From Streptomyces iakyrus (GTDB taxonomy: Bacteria > Actinomycetota > Actinomycetes > Streptomycetales > Streptomycetaceae), in contig NZ_JNXI01000002.1 in NCBI RefSeq assembly GCF_000717055.1, forward strand, positions 434,001 through 498,000: a DNA stretch of 64,000 bases, in the 5' to 3' direction. Under the pieces are notes generated by a model, which saw nothing but the letters and a program-made list of their open reading frames with translations, was not told the origin of the DNA and searched no databases. A program made the position numbers and the translations under genes. Position 1 is the stretch's first letter. Each line of letters starts with the position of its first letter. Positions 1 through 10,208 of this stretch are shown here, piece after piece.

Positions 1-510
1 CCAGCTCCACGGCTTGTCCGGCGTCGGGATCCGCACGCCGGACTTCCTGAGCCAGGTGGCGTTGGCGATCAGCACGCGCGGTTCCTGGAGGAACGGCACA
101 CCGTAGACGCCGTCGCCGAAGGTGGTCGTCTCCCAACTGCGCTGCGGGATGTCCGACTTCAGCCTCGCGGGCAGCAGGCCCTTGAGGTCGGCGAGGTAGC
201 CGCCGTAGGCGAAGTCCGCGAGGTCGTCGGAGGCGTCGTGGATGATGTCGGGGGCCTCGCCGCCCTCGAAGGCGGTGAGGAGCTGGTCGTGGACGCTGTC
301 CCAGCTGCCCTGGACGTACTCGACCCGGACGTCCGGGTGGGCGGCGTTCCACTCCGCGACCAGTTGCCGGTTGGCCTCGACGGACTCCTCCTGCCAGGCC
401 AGGGACTGGAAGCGCAGGGTGATCCGGCCGTCGTCGCGGGTGCCGCCCGAGGAGCAGCCGGCGAGCAGCAGCATCAAGGCCAGGACCAGGGCCTGCAGGC
501 GTGCGCGCAT
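1..510 (-). CDS. ABC sugar-transporter binding lipoprotein, N-terminal part (runs off the window)
   Basis: Extracellular solute-binding protein of the carbohydrate (CUT1) class; 170 residues lie inside the window and the C-terminus is beyond position 1. The N-terminus is a lipoprotein signal with lipobox LLAGC (Cys about residue 19), followed by a mature start rich in features of family-1 binding proteins (ITLRFQSLAW, then VAEWNAAHPDVRVEY and APDIIHD). The ATG at 510 overlaps the stop of the upstream permease (TGATG on the minus strand), so translation is probably coupled. The substrate cannot be read from the sequence. No ATPase is in view; Streptomyces CUT1 importers usually share the MsiK ATPase encoded elsewhere. 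Confidence 0.88.
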   Translation of the reverse strand, partial: MRARLQALVLALMLLLAGCSSGGTRDDGRITLRFQSLAWQEESVEANRQLVAEWNAAHPDVRVEYVQGSWDSVHDQLLTAFEGGEAPDIIHDASDDLADFAYGGYLADLKGLLPARLKSDIPQRSWETTTFGDGVYGVPFLQEPRVLIANATWLRKSGVRIPTPDKPWSW

Positions 511-1343
511 CAGCTCTTCACCGCCCCGGTGAGCATGCCGCCCGTGATCCGCCGCTGGATGAGCGCGAAGACGACCAGGGAGGGCAGGGTCGCGAGGAAC
601 GCGGCCGCCGCGAGCGGGCCGAGGTCGGCGACGCCCTCGGCGCCGATGAAGTGGGTGAGCACCACGGGAAGAGTCTGTTTCTCCGGCGTCTTGAGGAGCA
701 CGAGCGCGAAGAAGAACTCGTTCCACGCGGTGATGAACGCGAACAGCCCGGTCGCCACGATGCCGGGCGCGAGCAGCGGCGCGGTCACCGAGACCAGGGT
801 CCGCACCCGGCCCGCCCCGTCGACCGCAGCGGCCTCCTCCAGTTCGGGCGGCACGGCCCGTACGTATCCGGCGAGCATCCACAGCGCGAAGGGCAGCGCC
901 CACACCACGTACACCAGCACCAGCCCCGGCACCGCGTTGATCAGGCGGAGGTTCTTCAGCACGAGGAACAGCGGGATGATCAGCAGCACGAACGGGAAGG
1001 CCTGGCTGACCACCACCCAGCCCGTCACCGCCTTGGCGAGCCGGGTGCGGCGCCGGGCGACGACGTAGGCCATCGGCGTCGCGATCAGCACGGCGATGAC
1101 GGCCGCTCCGAGCGCGGCGAGCAGGGAGTTGAGGGCGGCGTGCAGCAACGGCTGTTCGTCGAAGGCCTGCCGGAAGTTGCCGAGGGTGGGGTCCTCGGGA
1201 ATCCACGTCGGGTGCAGGCTGCCCAGCTCGCGCGGCGGCTTGAACGCGGTGGAGAGCAGCCAGAGGAAAGGGAAGGCGAGGAAGACGAGGTAGGCGAGCA
1301 GTGCGGTGTACTGGCCGATGCGCGCCGGGCGGCTGGTCCTCAC
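510..1343 (-). CDS. Carbohydrate ABC transporter permease, MalG type
   Basis: Inner-membrane permease of 277 residues, normal size for MalG-like CUT1 subunits. It has a first membrane segment at about residues 13-33, further hydrophobic segments, and the cytoplasmic EAA loop (ELEEAAAVDGAGRVRTLVSVTAPLLAPG begins near residue 165) that docks on the ATPase. The C-terminus ends GGMLTGAVKS as in many family members. The GTG start at 1343 overlaps the stop of the MalF-type gene (GTGA). It forms one operon with the MalF-type permease and the binding protein. Confidence 0.92.
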   Translation of the reverse strand: MRTSRPARIGQYTALLAYLVFLAFPFLWLLSTAFKPPRELGSLHPTWIPEDPTLGNFRQAFDEQPLLHAALNSLLAALGAAVIAVLIATPMAYVVARRRTRLAKAVTGWVVVSQAFPFVLLIIPLFLVLKNLRLINAVPGLVLVYVVWALPFALWMLAGYVRAVPPELEEAAAVDGAGRVRTLVSVTAPLLAPGIVATGLFAFITAWNEFFFALVLLKTPEKQTLPVVLTHFIGAEGVADLGPLAAAAFLATLPSLVVFALIQRRITGGMLTGAVKS

Positions 1344-2293
1344 GCGTCGTCACCTCCCCTGAGACGGCCGGCGAGGAACACGGCCAGGGCGATCGAGATC
1401 ACGGCCACCATCACGCAGCCCATCGCCGCCGCGTAGCCGAACTGCCCGTAGCGGAAGGCCTCTTCGTAGGCGAAGAGCATGGGCAGCCGCGTCCGGCCGC
1501 CCGGGCCGCCGTTGGTCAGGACGTAGACCAGGGCGAAGGAGTTGAAGTTCCAGATGAGGTTGAGCGCGGTGATGGCGAGGGCGATGGGTCTGAGGGCGGG
1601 CCAGGTGACCGTGCGGAAGCGGCGCCAGGCGCCCGCGCCGTCGACCGCTGCCGCCTCGTGCAGCTCGCGCGGGGTGTTCTGCAACCCGGCGAGCAGGGCG
1701 ACCGTCGTCTGGGGCATGCCCGCCCAGACGCCGACGACGATCACGGCGGGCAGCGCGGTCGCCAGCCCGCTGAGCCAGTCCCGGCCGCTGCCGAGGCCGA
1801 GGTCGCGCAGGGTCTCGTTGAGGATGCCCGCGTCCGGGTTGTAGACGAGCCGCCACATGATGCCGACGACGACCTCGGGCATGGCCCACGGGACGATCGC
1901 GAGGGCGCGGGCCAGCCAGCGCAGCCGCAGGTCCTGGTTGAGCAGCAGGGCGAGGCCGAGCGCGAGGAGGAACTGCGGCACGGTCACGCCGACCGCCCAC
2001 ACCAGCCCGATCCGGAACGACTCCCAGAACAGCGTGTCGTGCAGCAGGTCCTGGAAGTTGAGGCCGCCGATCCACCGGGTGGGTTCGGTACGGCCCGACT
2101 GGGCGTCGGTGAAGGCCAGCAGGACGCCGTACAGCAGCGGCCCGACGCTGAGGACGAGGATCGGGATCAGAGCGGGCAGCACCAGGAACCAGGCGCCGTG
2201 GTCGACGGCCTTCCGGGGACGCTCCCGGCCTGGTCCGCGGCCGGCCCGCCGCACCGGTGGCGGAGGGGGCGACGCCTCGGTCACCGATGTCAC
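1340..2293 (-). CDS. Carbohydrate ABC transporter permease, MalF type
   Basis: Inner-membrane permease of 317 residues with a proline-rich cytoplasmic N-terminus, about six hydrophobic segments, and an EAA loop (ELHEAAAVDGAGAWRRFRTVTWPALRP). First gene of the minus-strand importer operon. I chose the GTG at 2293 because a ribosome binding site (AAAGGGG) lies 8-9 bases upstream; the reading frame stays open further upstream but that stretch is composed like non-coding DNA. Partner of the MalG-type permease, to which it is joined by a 4-bp overlap. Confidence 0.88.
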   Translation of the reverse strand: MTSVTEASPPPPPVRRAGRGPGRERPRKAVDHGAWFLVLPALIPILVLSVGPLLYGVLLAFTDAQSGRTEPTRWIGGLNFQDLLHDTLFWESFRIGLVWAVGVTVPQFLLALGLALLLNQDLRLRWLARALAIVPWAMPEVVVGIMWRLVYNPDAGILNETLRDLGLGSGRDWLSGLATALPAVIVVGVWAGMPQTTVALLAGLQNTPRELHEAAAVDGAGAWRRFRTVTWPALRPIALAITALNLIWNFNSFALVYVLTNGGPGGRTRLPMLFAYEEAFRYGQFGYAAAMGCVMVAVISIALAVFLAGRLRGGDDA

Positions 2294-2452
2294 GGAATCA
2301 GCCCCTTTGCACGCTCGGTCGGCCTGGTCATGCTCGTGAAGGCCGTGTGCCTCGTCAAGGCACCGCGTACGCCGCCCGACCTGTGCCGATGCGACACTGA
2401 CCGGTGGATGGCCGGAACCCGACGGTCGAGGCGTGGACGACGGAGGCGGACG

Positions 2453-3319
2453 ATGGACGAAGCGCGGGCGCGGGACGTACTGGCGGCGGCAGGGGTGCTG
2501 CCGCCCGGTGCGGCCGGGGAGGCGCGGCTGCTCGCCCTGGGCGAGAACGCGGTGTTCGCCGCCGGTGACCTGGTCGTCAAGGTCGGCCGCGACGCCGAGC
2601 TCCTGGACCGGGCGCGCCGCGAACTGGACATCGCGGTGTGGCTCGCCGGGGCGGGCGTGCCGGCGGTGCGGGCCGCCGAGCCGGAGGCGCTGCTCGCCGA
2701 CGGTCATCCGGTGACGGTGTGGCACCGGCTGCCGGATGCCGTACGGCCCGCGGAGCCGCGGGATTTGGCCGAGCTGCTACGGGTCGTGCATGCCACGCCT
2801 CTCCCTCCCTTCGATCTTCCGGCGCGTGACCTGCTGGGCGGTGTGGAGCGGTGGCTGCGGCTCGCGGGGGACGCGGTCGATCCCGCGGACGCCGCGTATC
2901 TGCGCGAGCGGCGGGACGGGTTCGCCGCCCGGGCGGCCGCGCTCACGCCGCACTTGCCGCCGGGGCCGATCCACGGGGACGCGCTGCCGCGCAATGTGCA
3001 TGTCGGGCCCGAGGGTCCCGTGCTGGTGGACCTGGAGACGGTGTCCGCCGATCTGCGCGAGCACGATCTCGTGGTGATGGTGCTGTCCCACGACCGCTAC
3101 GGGCTCGGGGACGAGGCGTACGCGTCGTTCGCGCGGACCTACGGCTGGGACGTACGCGAGTGGGAGGGCTGCGGTGTGCTGCGCGGGGCCCGGGAGACGG
3201 CCAGTTGTGCCTGGGTCGCCCAGCATGCGCCGGGCAACCCCAAGGCGCTGGCCGAGTTCGAGCGGCGGGTGCGGTCGCTGCGGGACGGGGACGAGACGGT
3301 GCGGTGGTATCCCTTCTGA
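2453..3319 (+). CDS. Aminoglycoside-phosphotransferase-fold kinase
   Basis: Cytoplasmic protein of 288 residues with the APH/choline-kinase fold. The catalytic loop is intact (GPIHGDALPRNVHV: HGD then Asn five residues on) and is followed by the metal-binding DLE of VLVDLETVS; an N-terminal Lys (VVKVGRD) could serve the ATP site. The substrate is unknown, because APH-like proteins act on antibiotics, small metabolites or macrolides. The ATG at 2453 has GGAGG seven bases upstream. Transcribed divergently from the sugar importer, with a 159-bp shared promoter region in which I saw no clear operator. Confidence 0.82.
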   Translation: MDEARARDVLAAAGVLPPGAAGEARLLALGENAVFAAGDLVVKVGRDAELLDRARRELDIAVWLAGAGVPAVRAAEPEALLADGHPVTVWHRLPDAVRPAEPRDLAELLRVVHATPLPPFDLPARDLLGGVERWLRLAGDAVDPADAAYLRERRDGFAARAAALTPHLPPGPIHGDALPRNVHVGPEGPVLVDLETVSADLREHDLVVMVLSHDRYGLGDEAYASFARTYGWDVREWEGCGVLRGARETASCAWVAQHAPGNPKALAEFERRVRSLRDGDETVRWYPF

Positions 3320-3379
3320 CCGCCCGCCTGAACGCCTGACCGCCCAGTCGTCCGCTCACCCGGTCGCCGGGCAGACGCC

Positions 3380-4102
3380 TCAGACCGGCTCGTCCGCCAA
3401 CTCCCGCAGCGGCCACGTCCCGTCGACGGAGGCGGTCGGGTCGCCCTTGCCGCGCAGGAAGGCCTGGAAGTCCGCCGCCCACTGCGCGTACCACTCGATC
3501 TGGCGGTGGTGCAGGGCCGCCGGGCCGAGCATGGCGATCTTGGGGTGGCGGTCGGCTATCGCCCCGGCCAGGCGGGCCGCCGCCAGGGCGTCGGCCATGG
3601 CGTCGTGCGCCGCGTCGAGGACGACGCCGTACTCGGCGCAGACCGCTTCGAGGTTGCGTTTGCCGCGGCGGTAGCGGTCGACCCAGCGGTCGATGGTGTA
3701 GGGGTCGATGACCGGCGCCGGGTCCACGCCGCCCAGGCGGTCGCGCAGGGAGGGCAGGCCGTGCCGCCGCAGCTCGGCGGAGAGCAGGGTGAGGTCGAAG
3801 GCGGCGTTGTAGGCGACGACCGGCACGCCTGTCTTCCAGTAGGAGGTGAGGACGTCGGCCAGGGCGTCCGCCACCTGGTCGGCGGGTCTGCCCTCGGCCG
3901 CCGCGCGTTCGTTGCTGATGCCGTGCACCGCCACCGCGTCCTCGGGGATCGGCACGCCCGGGTCGGCCAGCCACTCCCGGCGCCCGATCGGCTCTCCGCC
4001 CCTGACCTCGATCACGGCTCCCGTGACGATGCGCGCCTCACGCGGATCGGTGCCCGTCGTCTCCAGGTCGAAGCCGACGAGCAACTCCCGGTGCCAGCCC
4101 AT
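3380..4102 (-). CDS. DnaQ-like 3'-5' exonuclease (DEDDh family)
   Basis: Single-domain exonuclease of 240 residues. Motif I is FDLETTGTD near the N-terminus, motif II is VVAYNAAFDLTLL, and motif III is AHDAMADALAAARL with the His-x4-Asp spacing of the DEDDh class, so all metal and catalytic residues are present. Likely a standalone RNase T/epsilon-like repair or RNA-processing nuclease rather than the replicative proofreader, as no polymerase gene is nearby. Start ATG at 4102 has an AAGGGGGG ribosome site. Its stop faces that of the kinase gene across a 60-bp gap. Confidence 0.88.
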   Translation of the reverse strand: MGWHRELLVGFDLETTGTDPREARIVTGAVIEVRGGEPIGRREWLADPGVPIPEDAVAVHGISNERAAAEGRPADQVADALADVLTSYWKTGVPVVAYNAAFDLTLLSAELRRHGLPSLRDRLGGVDPAPVIDPYTIDRWVDRYRRGKRNLEAVCAEYGVVLDAAHDAMADALAAARLAGAIADRHPKIAMLGPAALHHRQIEWYAQWAADFQAFLRGKGDPTASVDGTWPLRELADEPV

Positions 4103-4233
4103 GGGCGGCCCCCCTTCTTGTGGTGCGTTCCCCCAGTGGTCCCCACCTTCCCACGCACCACTGACAATCAGAGGACCGCGTTCCGGTTACCCGCGGCGGC
4201 ACGCCCGGGAACCACCGTGCAGCACGGCACAGT

Positions 4234-5475
4234 TCAGGACACCGGCCGTGAATCCGCCCACATCACCTCGAACTCCTCGCGGTAGGTGGGGAAGAGGCCG
4301 CTTTCGTCCGCCTCGCCCGACTTCACCACCTTGCTGCCGTTGCGCAGCACGAACACCGGTGCCTCCATGCCCCGGGTGCGGCGCAGATAGCTCTGCACCA
4401 CCGCGATGCCGTCCGCCCCGTCGCCATCCACGAGGTACGCCGTGAAGCGGGGCGTCTCGTCGAAGACCTGGATCTCGAAGGCCCCCGGGTCGCGCAGCCG
4501 GGCGCGCACCCGGCGCATGTGCAGGATGTTCATCTCGACGGCCCGGCTGAGCTCGCCGCGCTTGATGCCGAGCTCCCGCTCGCGGCGCTTGGCCGCGCTG
4601 GAGGCCGGGTTGAGGAACAGCAGCCTGACCCGGCAGCCGGACTCGGCCAGCCGCACCAGCCGCCGGCCGGAGAAGTTCTGCACGAGCAGGTTGAGGCCGA
4701 TGCCGATGGCGTCGAGACGGCGGGCACCGCCGAATATGTCCTCGGCCGGGAACTGCCGCATCAGCCGCACCCGGTCGGGATGGACGGCGACCACATCTGC
4801 GTACCGGTCGCCGACCAGGTCCTCGACCGCGTCGACGGGCAGCCGGCGCGCCGACGGCACGTCCCCGCCCGCGCCGAGCATCTCCAGCAGCCGCGCCGAG
4901 GCCCGCTCGGCCTGGGCCAGTACGGCCTCGGACAGGGCCCGGTTGCGGGAGACGACGTTGCGGGTCACCTCCAGCTCGTCCAGGGCGAGTTCGACGTCCC
5001 GGCGGTCGTCGAAGTACGGCTCGAAGCAGGGCCAGTGCTGCACCATCAGCTCACGCAGTTGCGGCAGGGTGAGGAAGGAGAGCACGTTGTCGTCGGCCGG
5101 GTCGAGCAGATAGCCCTTGCGGCGGCTGACCTCGCGGACTGCCACCGCGCGCTGCACCCACTCCTGGCCGGCCGGTCCGGCGGCCGCCACCACCCAGTCC
5201 TCACCGTGGACGGGTTCGTAGACGGGCCGCAGCACAGCGGCGACGACCGCGCGCAGCCGCTGTTCGACGAGGTTCAGCCAGATATAGGCCCGGCCGGCCC
5301 GCTGGGCGCGGGTGCGCACCTCGCGCCAGGCGTCGGCGTCCCAGTCCAGTTCCGGGCCGATCGAGCCCGTCGCGTCCATCGGCCGCGCCAGGGACACGGC
5401 ACCGGTCGGGACGTCTGTGGAGTTCCCCTCGTGACCCTCGTCACCAGGGGGCAGCTCCAGCCCTCCCGAGCCCAC
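4234..5475 (-). CDS. SAV2148-family HEPN-domain protein
   Basis: Cytoplasmic protein of 413 residues, strongly recognisable as the SAV2148 family that is near-universal in Streptomyces. The middle carries an all-alpha stretch (about residues 60-200) assigned to the HEPN superfamily, and the C-terminal half (from about VEDLVGDRYADVVAVHP) looks like a separate alpha/beta domain. HEPN proteins are often RNases or nucleotide-binding modules, but no function is established for this family to my knowledge. I chose GTG 5475 over the TTG at 5517 because family members begin at this point (GSGGLELPPGDEGHEG) and an AAGG lies upstream. Confidence 0.82.
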   Translation of the reverse strand: MGSGGLELPPGDEGHEGNSTDVPTGAVSLARPMDATGSIGPELDWDADAWREVRTRAQRAGRAYIWLNLVEQRLRAVVAAVLRPVYEPVHGEDWVVAAAGPAGQEWVQRAVAVREVSRRKGYLLDPADDNVLSFLTLPQLRELMVQHWPCFEPYFDDRRDVELALDELEVTRNVVSRNRALSEAVLAQAERASARLLEMLGAGGDVPSARRLPVDAVEDLVGDRYADVVAVHPDRVRLMRQFPAEDIFGGARRLDAIGIGLNLLVQNFSGRRLVRLAESGCRVRLLFLNPASSAAKRRERELGIKRGELSRAVEMNILHMRRVRARLRDPGAFEIQVFDETPRFTAYLVDGDGADGIAVVQSYLRRTRGMEAPVFVLRNGSKVVKSGEADESGLFPTYREEFEVMWADSRPVS

Positions 5476-5577
5476 CCGCGCACCGCCTTCCGCTCCCCCG
5501 AGCACTCCCCTTGCCAACGATCAAGGAAGGGTACTCCGGGAGCGGTCGGCGGTGCAGCCGGATGGGCAGGGTCGTTC

Positions 5578-6900
5578 TCAACGACGGGGCCGCCAGTGCC
5601 CGTTCTGCCAGTTGAGCTCGGCCGGAGTGAGCGGGTTCATCGCGGTGACGTCGCGCGGGGCGATGGAGAAGCCCTGCCAGTGGACGGGCATGGGCTGCTG
5701 GTCCTCGTCCCGGGCTATGTGGTGGAAGCCGATGTTCATCCAGACCACCGGGTGGGTCAGGGTCTGTCCGTTCACCCACTTGTCGACGGACTTCCCGGCT
5801 CCGGGGCCGCAGTTGCCCGGATTGTGGCTGGCGAACAGTTCGCACTTGTTGTACTGCGTGACGTACAGGTCGCGCTTGGTGTAGCTGCGGCCGGGGTACT
5901 TGGTCGTGACCCCGGGGACGATCTCGTAGGAGCGCGCGTGTCCGTCCTTGTTCTTGCCGGTCGCGCTGACCATGCGCCACCAGCGGTAGGCCTTGCTGTC
6001 CCCGGCCAGTTCCTTGGTCACCTTGGTCACCTTGGTCTTGGTGGTGGGGGCGCGCTGGCCGCGGGTGGGCGCGCTGACGGTCGAGTCGTACTGCTCGACC
6101 TTGTTCTTCGTGGAGCCGTCCAGGGCGAAGTCGAGCCGCCAGAAGGCGTTGTGGCTGTGGCTGGTGGCCTTGGCGCTCGCGCCCTTGCCGATGGGCCAGC
6201 CGCGGCCGTCGCCGGCGTCGTAGTCGTCCCAGGACAGGCTGCCGGTGGCGCCGACGTTCATGGTGATCGCGCCGTCGTCCTGGAAACGCCACTCGGTCAT
6301 GTACTCGTACCAGCCGACCTGGTTGACCGTGTAGACGAGGAGGTCCTTGCCCTGGGCCTGGAAGACCTTGTTCGCGGTGTCGCCCTGCATGCGGTAGGCG
6401 TGGCCGCGGGAGCGGGTGGTGGTGCACAGGCCCTTGACGTTCGGGTCCTCGTTCCAGGAGTCCGGGACCTTGACGGTCTTGATGGTGCCGCCGGGGCACT
6501 CGCCCGGCGCCAGGTTCATCAGACCCTGGGCGAAGTCGAAGCCGGTGAGGTCGTCGTACTCGACGGAGCCGTCGTCGTAGGGGACGTGGATCTGGCCGAG
6601 CCGGGCGCTGTTGAGGACCCTGATCGGTTTGGGCTCGCCCTTGGGCTGGTACGAGATCTTCTCCAGCACGAGGCCGGCCTTGCCGTCGTAGCGCCAGCAC
6701 ATCCGCCAGGTGGTTCCGGAGGAGAGCTTCTGCTCGATGCGGTAGGCGGCGCTGCAGTCGGCCGCCGCCGGGGCTGCCGGGGCGGCCTTCGGCTGGGCGG
6801 TGGCCGGTCCCGCGCCGGCCGTGGCACCCGCGGCCAGCGCGGCCACGGTCAGGCCCGCGGCCGCCCGGGTACGGGCCTTGGTGTTGCTGTTCACGCGCAT
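5578..6900 (-). CDS. Secreted copper amine oxidase, catalytic domain only
   Basis: Exported protein of 440 residues with a Sec-type signal peptide (to about residue 36). It matches the catalytic (D4) domain of copper amine oxidases, which deaminate primary amines with a copper ion and a self-made topaquinone: copper ligands HSH at 248-250 and the third His at 394 (GFHHIARDED...MPVHWQGF), a candidate base Asp at 116/117 (YDDLTG), and the quinone-site tyrosine Y198 in VGWYEY. The usual Asn before that tyrosine is Trp197. The N-terminal D2/D3 domains are absent and seem to be supplied by the upstream gene, 58 bp away. The ATG has GGGAG about ten bases upstream. Confidence 0.75.
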   Translation of the reverse strand: MRVNSNTKARTRAAAGLTVAALAAGATAGAGPATAQPKAAPAAPAAADCSAAYRIEQKLSSGTTWRMCWRYDGKAGLVLEKISYQPKGEPKPIRVLNSARLGQIHVPYDDGSVEYDDLTGFDFAQGLMNLAPGECPGGTIKTVKVPDSWNEDPNVKGLCTTTRSRGHAYRMQGDTANKVFQAQGKDLLVYTVNQVGWYEYMTEWRFQDDGAITMNVGATGSLSWDDYDAGDGRGWPIGKGASAKATSHSHNAFWRLDFALDGSTKNKVEQYDSTVSAPTRGQRAPTTKTKVTKVTKELAGDSKAYRWWRMVSATGKNKDGHARSYEIVPGVTTKYPGRSYTKRDLYVTQYNKCELFASHNPGNCGPGAGKSVDKWVNGQTLTHPVVWMNIGFHHIARDEDQQPMPVHWQGFSIAPRDVTAMNPLTPAELNWQNGHWRPRR

Positions 6901-6958
6901 GACGAGATGACTCCCTGACGAGGAGGAGCGGGGTGGACGGGTGAGCGAAGAGGGTGGG

Positions 6959-7789
6959 TCAGCGGTCGAGCCGGGCGACCTTGCGGGCGCTCAGGTCGAT
7001 CACCAGCTGCCGGGCGTCGACCCACGGGCCGTTCTTGATCTTCGGGAACAGCCGGACGCAGCGGTGCTCTCCGCACTGGTCGAGCACGGCGGGCTGGGCG
7101 CCCGGCGCGGCCCGGTAGACGGCTCCGCTGAGCTGGAGCTGGTCCGGGGAGGTGAGCGCCTTGCCGGTGGCGTCCTGGTAGTCGGCCTTCAGGCCGGAGC
7201 CGAGCGGGTCGGCGATCAGGAGACCGGCCGCCTCGGCCTTCTCGGCGCGGCTCAGGGGCGGCTGGACGCCATGCTGGGTGCCGGTCGCCACCACCTTGCC
7301 GGTGCCGAGATCGACGGTCCGGGTGACGAGGGTGTCGTCCCGGTAGTCGTAGAAGGTCACGTCGGCCCGGCGAGGCGCGTCCGGACGGCCCGCCTCGTCG
7401 GCCTCGGGCTCGGCGAGGTCGACGCCGAGGGGCTGCGGACCGCGGTCCCCGTCCACGCTCTCGCTGCTCTGGAACAGCTGCCGGCTGAGGGCGATCTTCT
7501 CGGCCCGCTGCAGTTCGTCGTCGGTCAGCGGATCACGGCCCTCGCCCCGCTGCCCTTCGGCGGGCGCCGCCTCGACGACCCCCGGCGCCACGGCCCGGCC
7601 GCCGGCCGCCGCCTCACCGGCTCCGGCGGCCCCGGCCGCCTGCGGGGCGGACCGCCCCGCCCGGGTCCCGTTGTCGTCCGCGCCCGCCGTGCCCGGCAGG
7701 GTCACCGCCATCATCACGGCGGTCCCGGCCACCGCGATGGCTGTACCGGCCACCATCTTGCCCAGGTGGCGGTGCACTATGTTGCGCAC
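6959..7789 (-). CDS. Secreted protein resembling amine-oxidase N-terminal (D2/D3) domains
   Basis: Exported protein of 276 residues: signal peptide to about residue 37, an Ala/Gly-rich linker, then two similar-looking alpha/beta units (TDDELQRAEKIAL...FYDYRDDTLVTRTVDLGTGKV and LSRAEKAEAAGLLIADP...VDARQLVIDLSARKVARLD). That arrangement resembles the non-catalytic D2 and D3 domains at the start of normal copper amine oxidases. Starts at GTG 7789 with GGGGAAG upstream and is the first gene of a two-gene operon with the catalytic-domain protein. The D2/D3 match is by eye and moderate; alternatively it is an unrelated secreted protein. Confidence 0.6.
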   Translation of the reverse strand: MRNIVHRHLGKMVAGTAIAVAGTAVMMAVTLPGTAGADDNGTRAGRSAPQAAGAAGAGEAAAGGRAVAPGVVEAAPAEGQRGEGRDPLTDDELQRAEKIALSRQLFQSSESVDGDRGPQPLGVDLAEPEADEAGRPDAPRRADVTFYDYRDDTLVTRTVDLGTGKVVATGTQHGVQPPLSRAEKAEAAGLLIADPLGSGLKADYQDATGKALTSPDQLQLSGAVYRAAPGAQPAVLDQCGEHRCVRLFPKIKNGPWVDARQLVIDLSARKVARLDR

Positions 7790-7845
7790 GTCTTCCCCCT
7801 ACTCCCCCAACAGCCCCGGGAGTATGTGTTGGCCCCACTAGTTCG

Positions 7846-7860
7846 GCATACCGCGTATGC
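7846..7860. promoter_or_regulatory. Inverted repeat between amine-oxidase operon and glgX
   Basis: GCATAC-CGC-GTATGC, a perfect 6-bp inverted repeat with a 3-bp spacer, lies in the 181-bp divergent region, 57 bp upstream of the amine-oxidase operon start and about 110 bp upstream of glgX. Could be a repressor site for either unit. Short palindromes arise by chance, so this is only a candidate. Confidence 0.35.
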
Positions 7861-7970
7861 ACTGGTCACTCGGTAAGAGGGAGATAAGTCATAGGAGGTT
7901 CCCTCACTTTCGGGGAGACTCGGGACCAAGGCGTCCCCACCGGCGCCGCACACCTGAAAGAGTCGTATCC

Positions 7971-10103
<2,133 letters not shown>

Positions 10104-10117
10104 CCGCCCGGCGCCGT

Positions 10118-10150
10118 GCGTCGCCCGGAAGCCACTCGTCCGGGCGACGC
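10118..10150. terminator. Hairpin terminator after glgX
   Basis: Arms GCGTCGCCCGGA and TCCGGGCGACGC form a perfect 12-bp stem with a 9-base loop, 15 bp after the glgX stop. No T-run follows, which is normal for Streptomyces terminators. Confidence 0.75.
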
Positions 10151-10208
10151 GCGGCGCACCTGGCGCGGGGGATGACACGAACGGCGGCGGGGCGGGTACG
10201 TACGTTCC

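Noticed and set aside
1301..2452. Long plus-strand frame running into the phosphotransferase gene
   Set aside because: It is the complement of the MalF-type permease, with an Arg/Gly/Gln-rich composition typical of shadow frames; the real start is ATG 2453.
7893..7900. TAGGAGGT ribosome-site sequence before glgX
   Set aside because: No start codon or coding-like frame follows at a proper distance; the glgX start at 7971 is well supported by homology.
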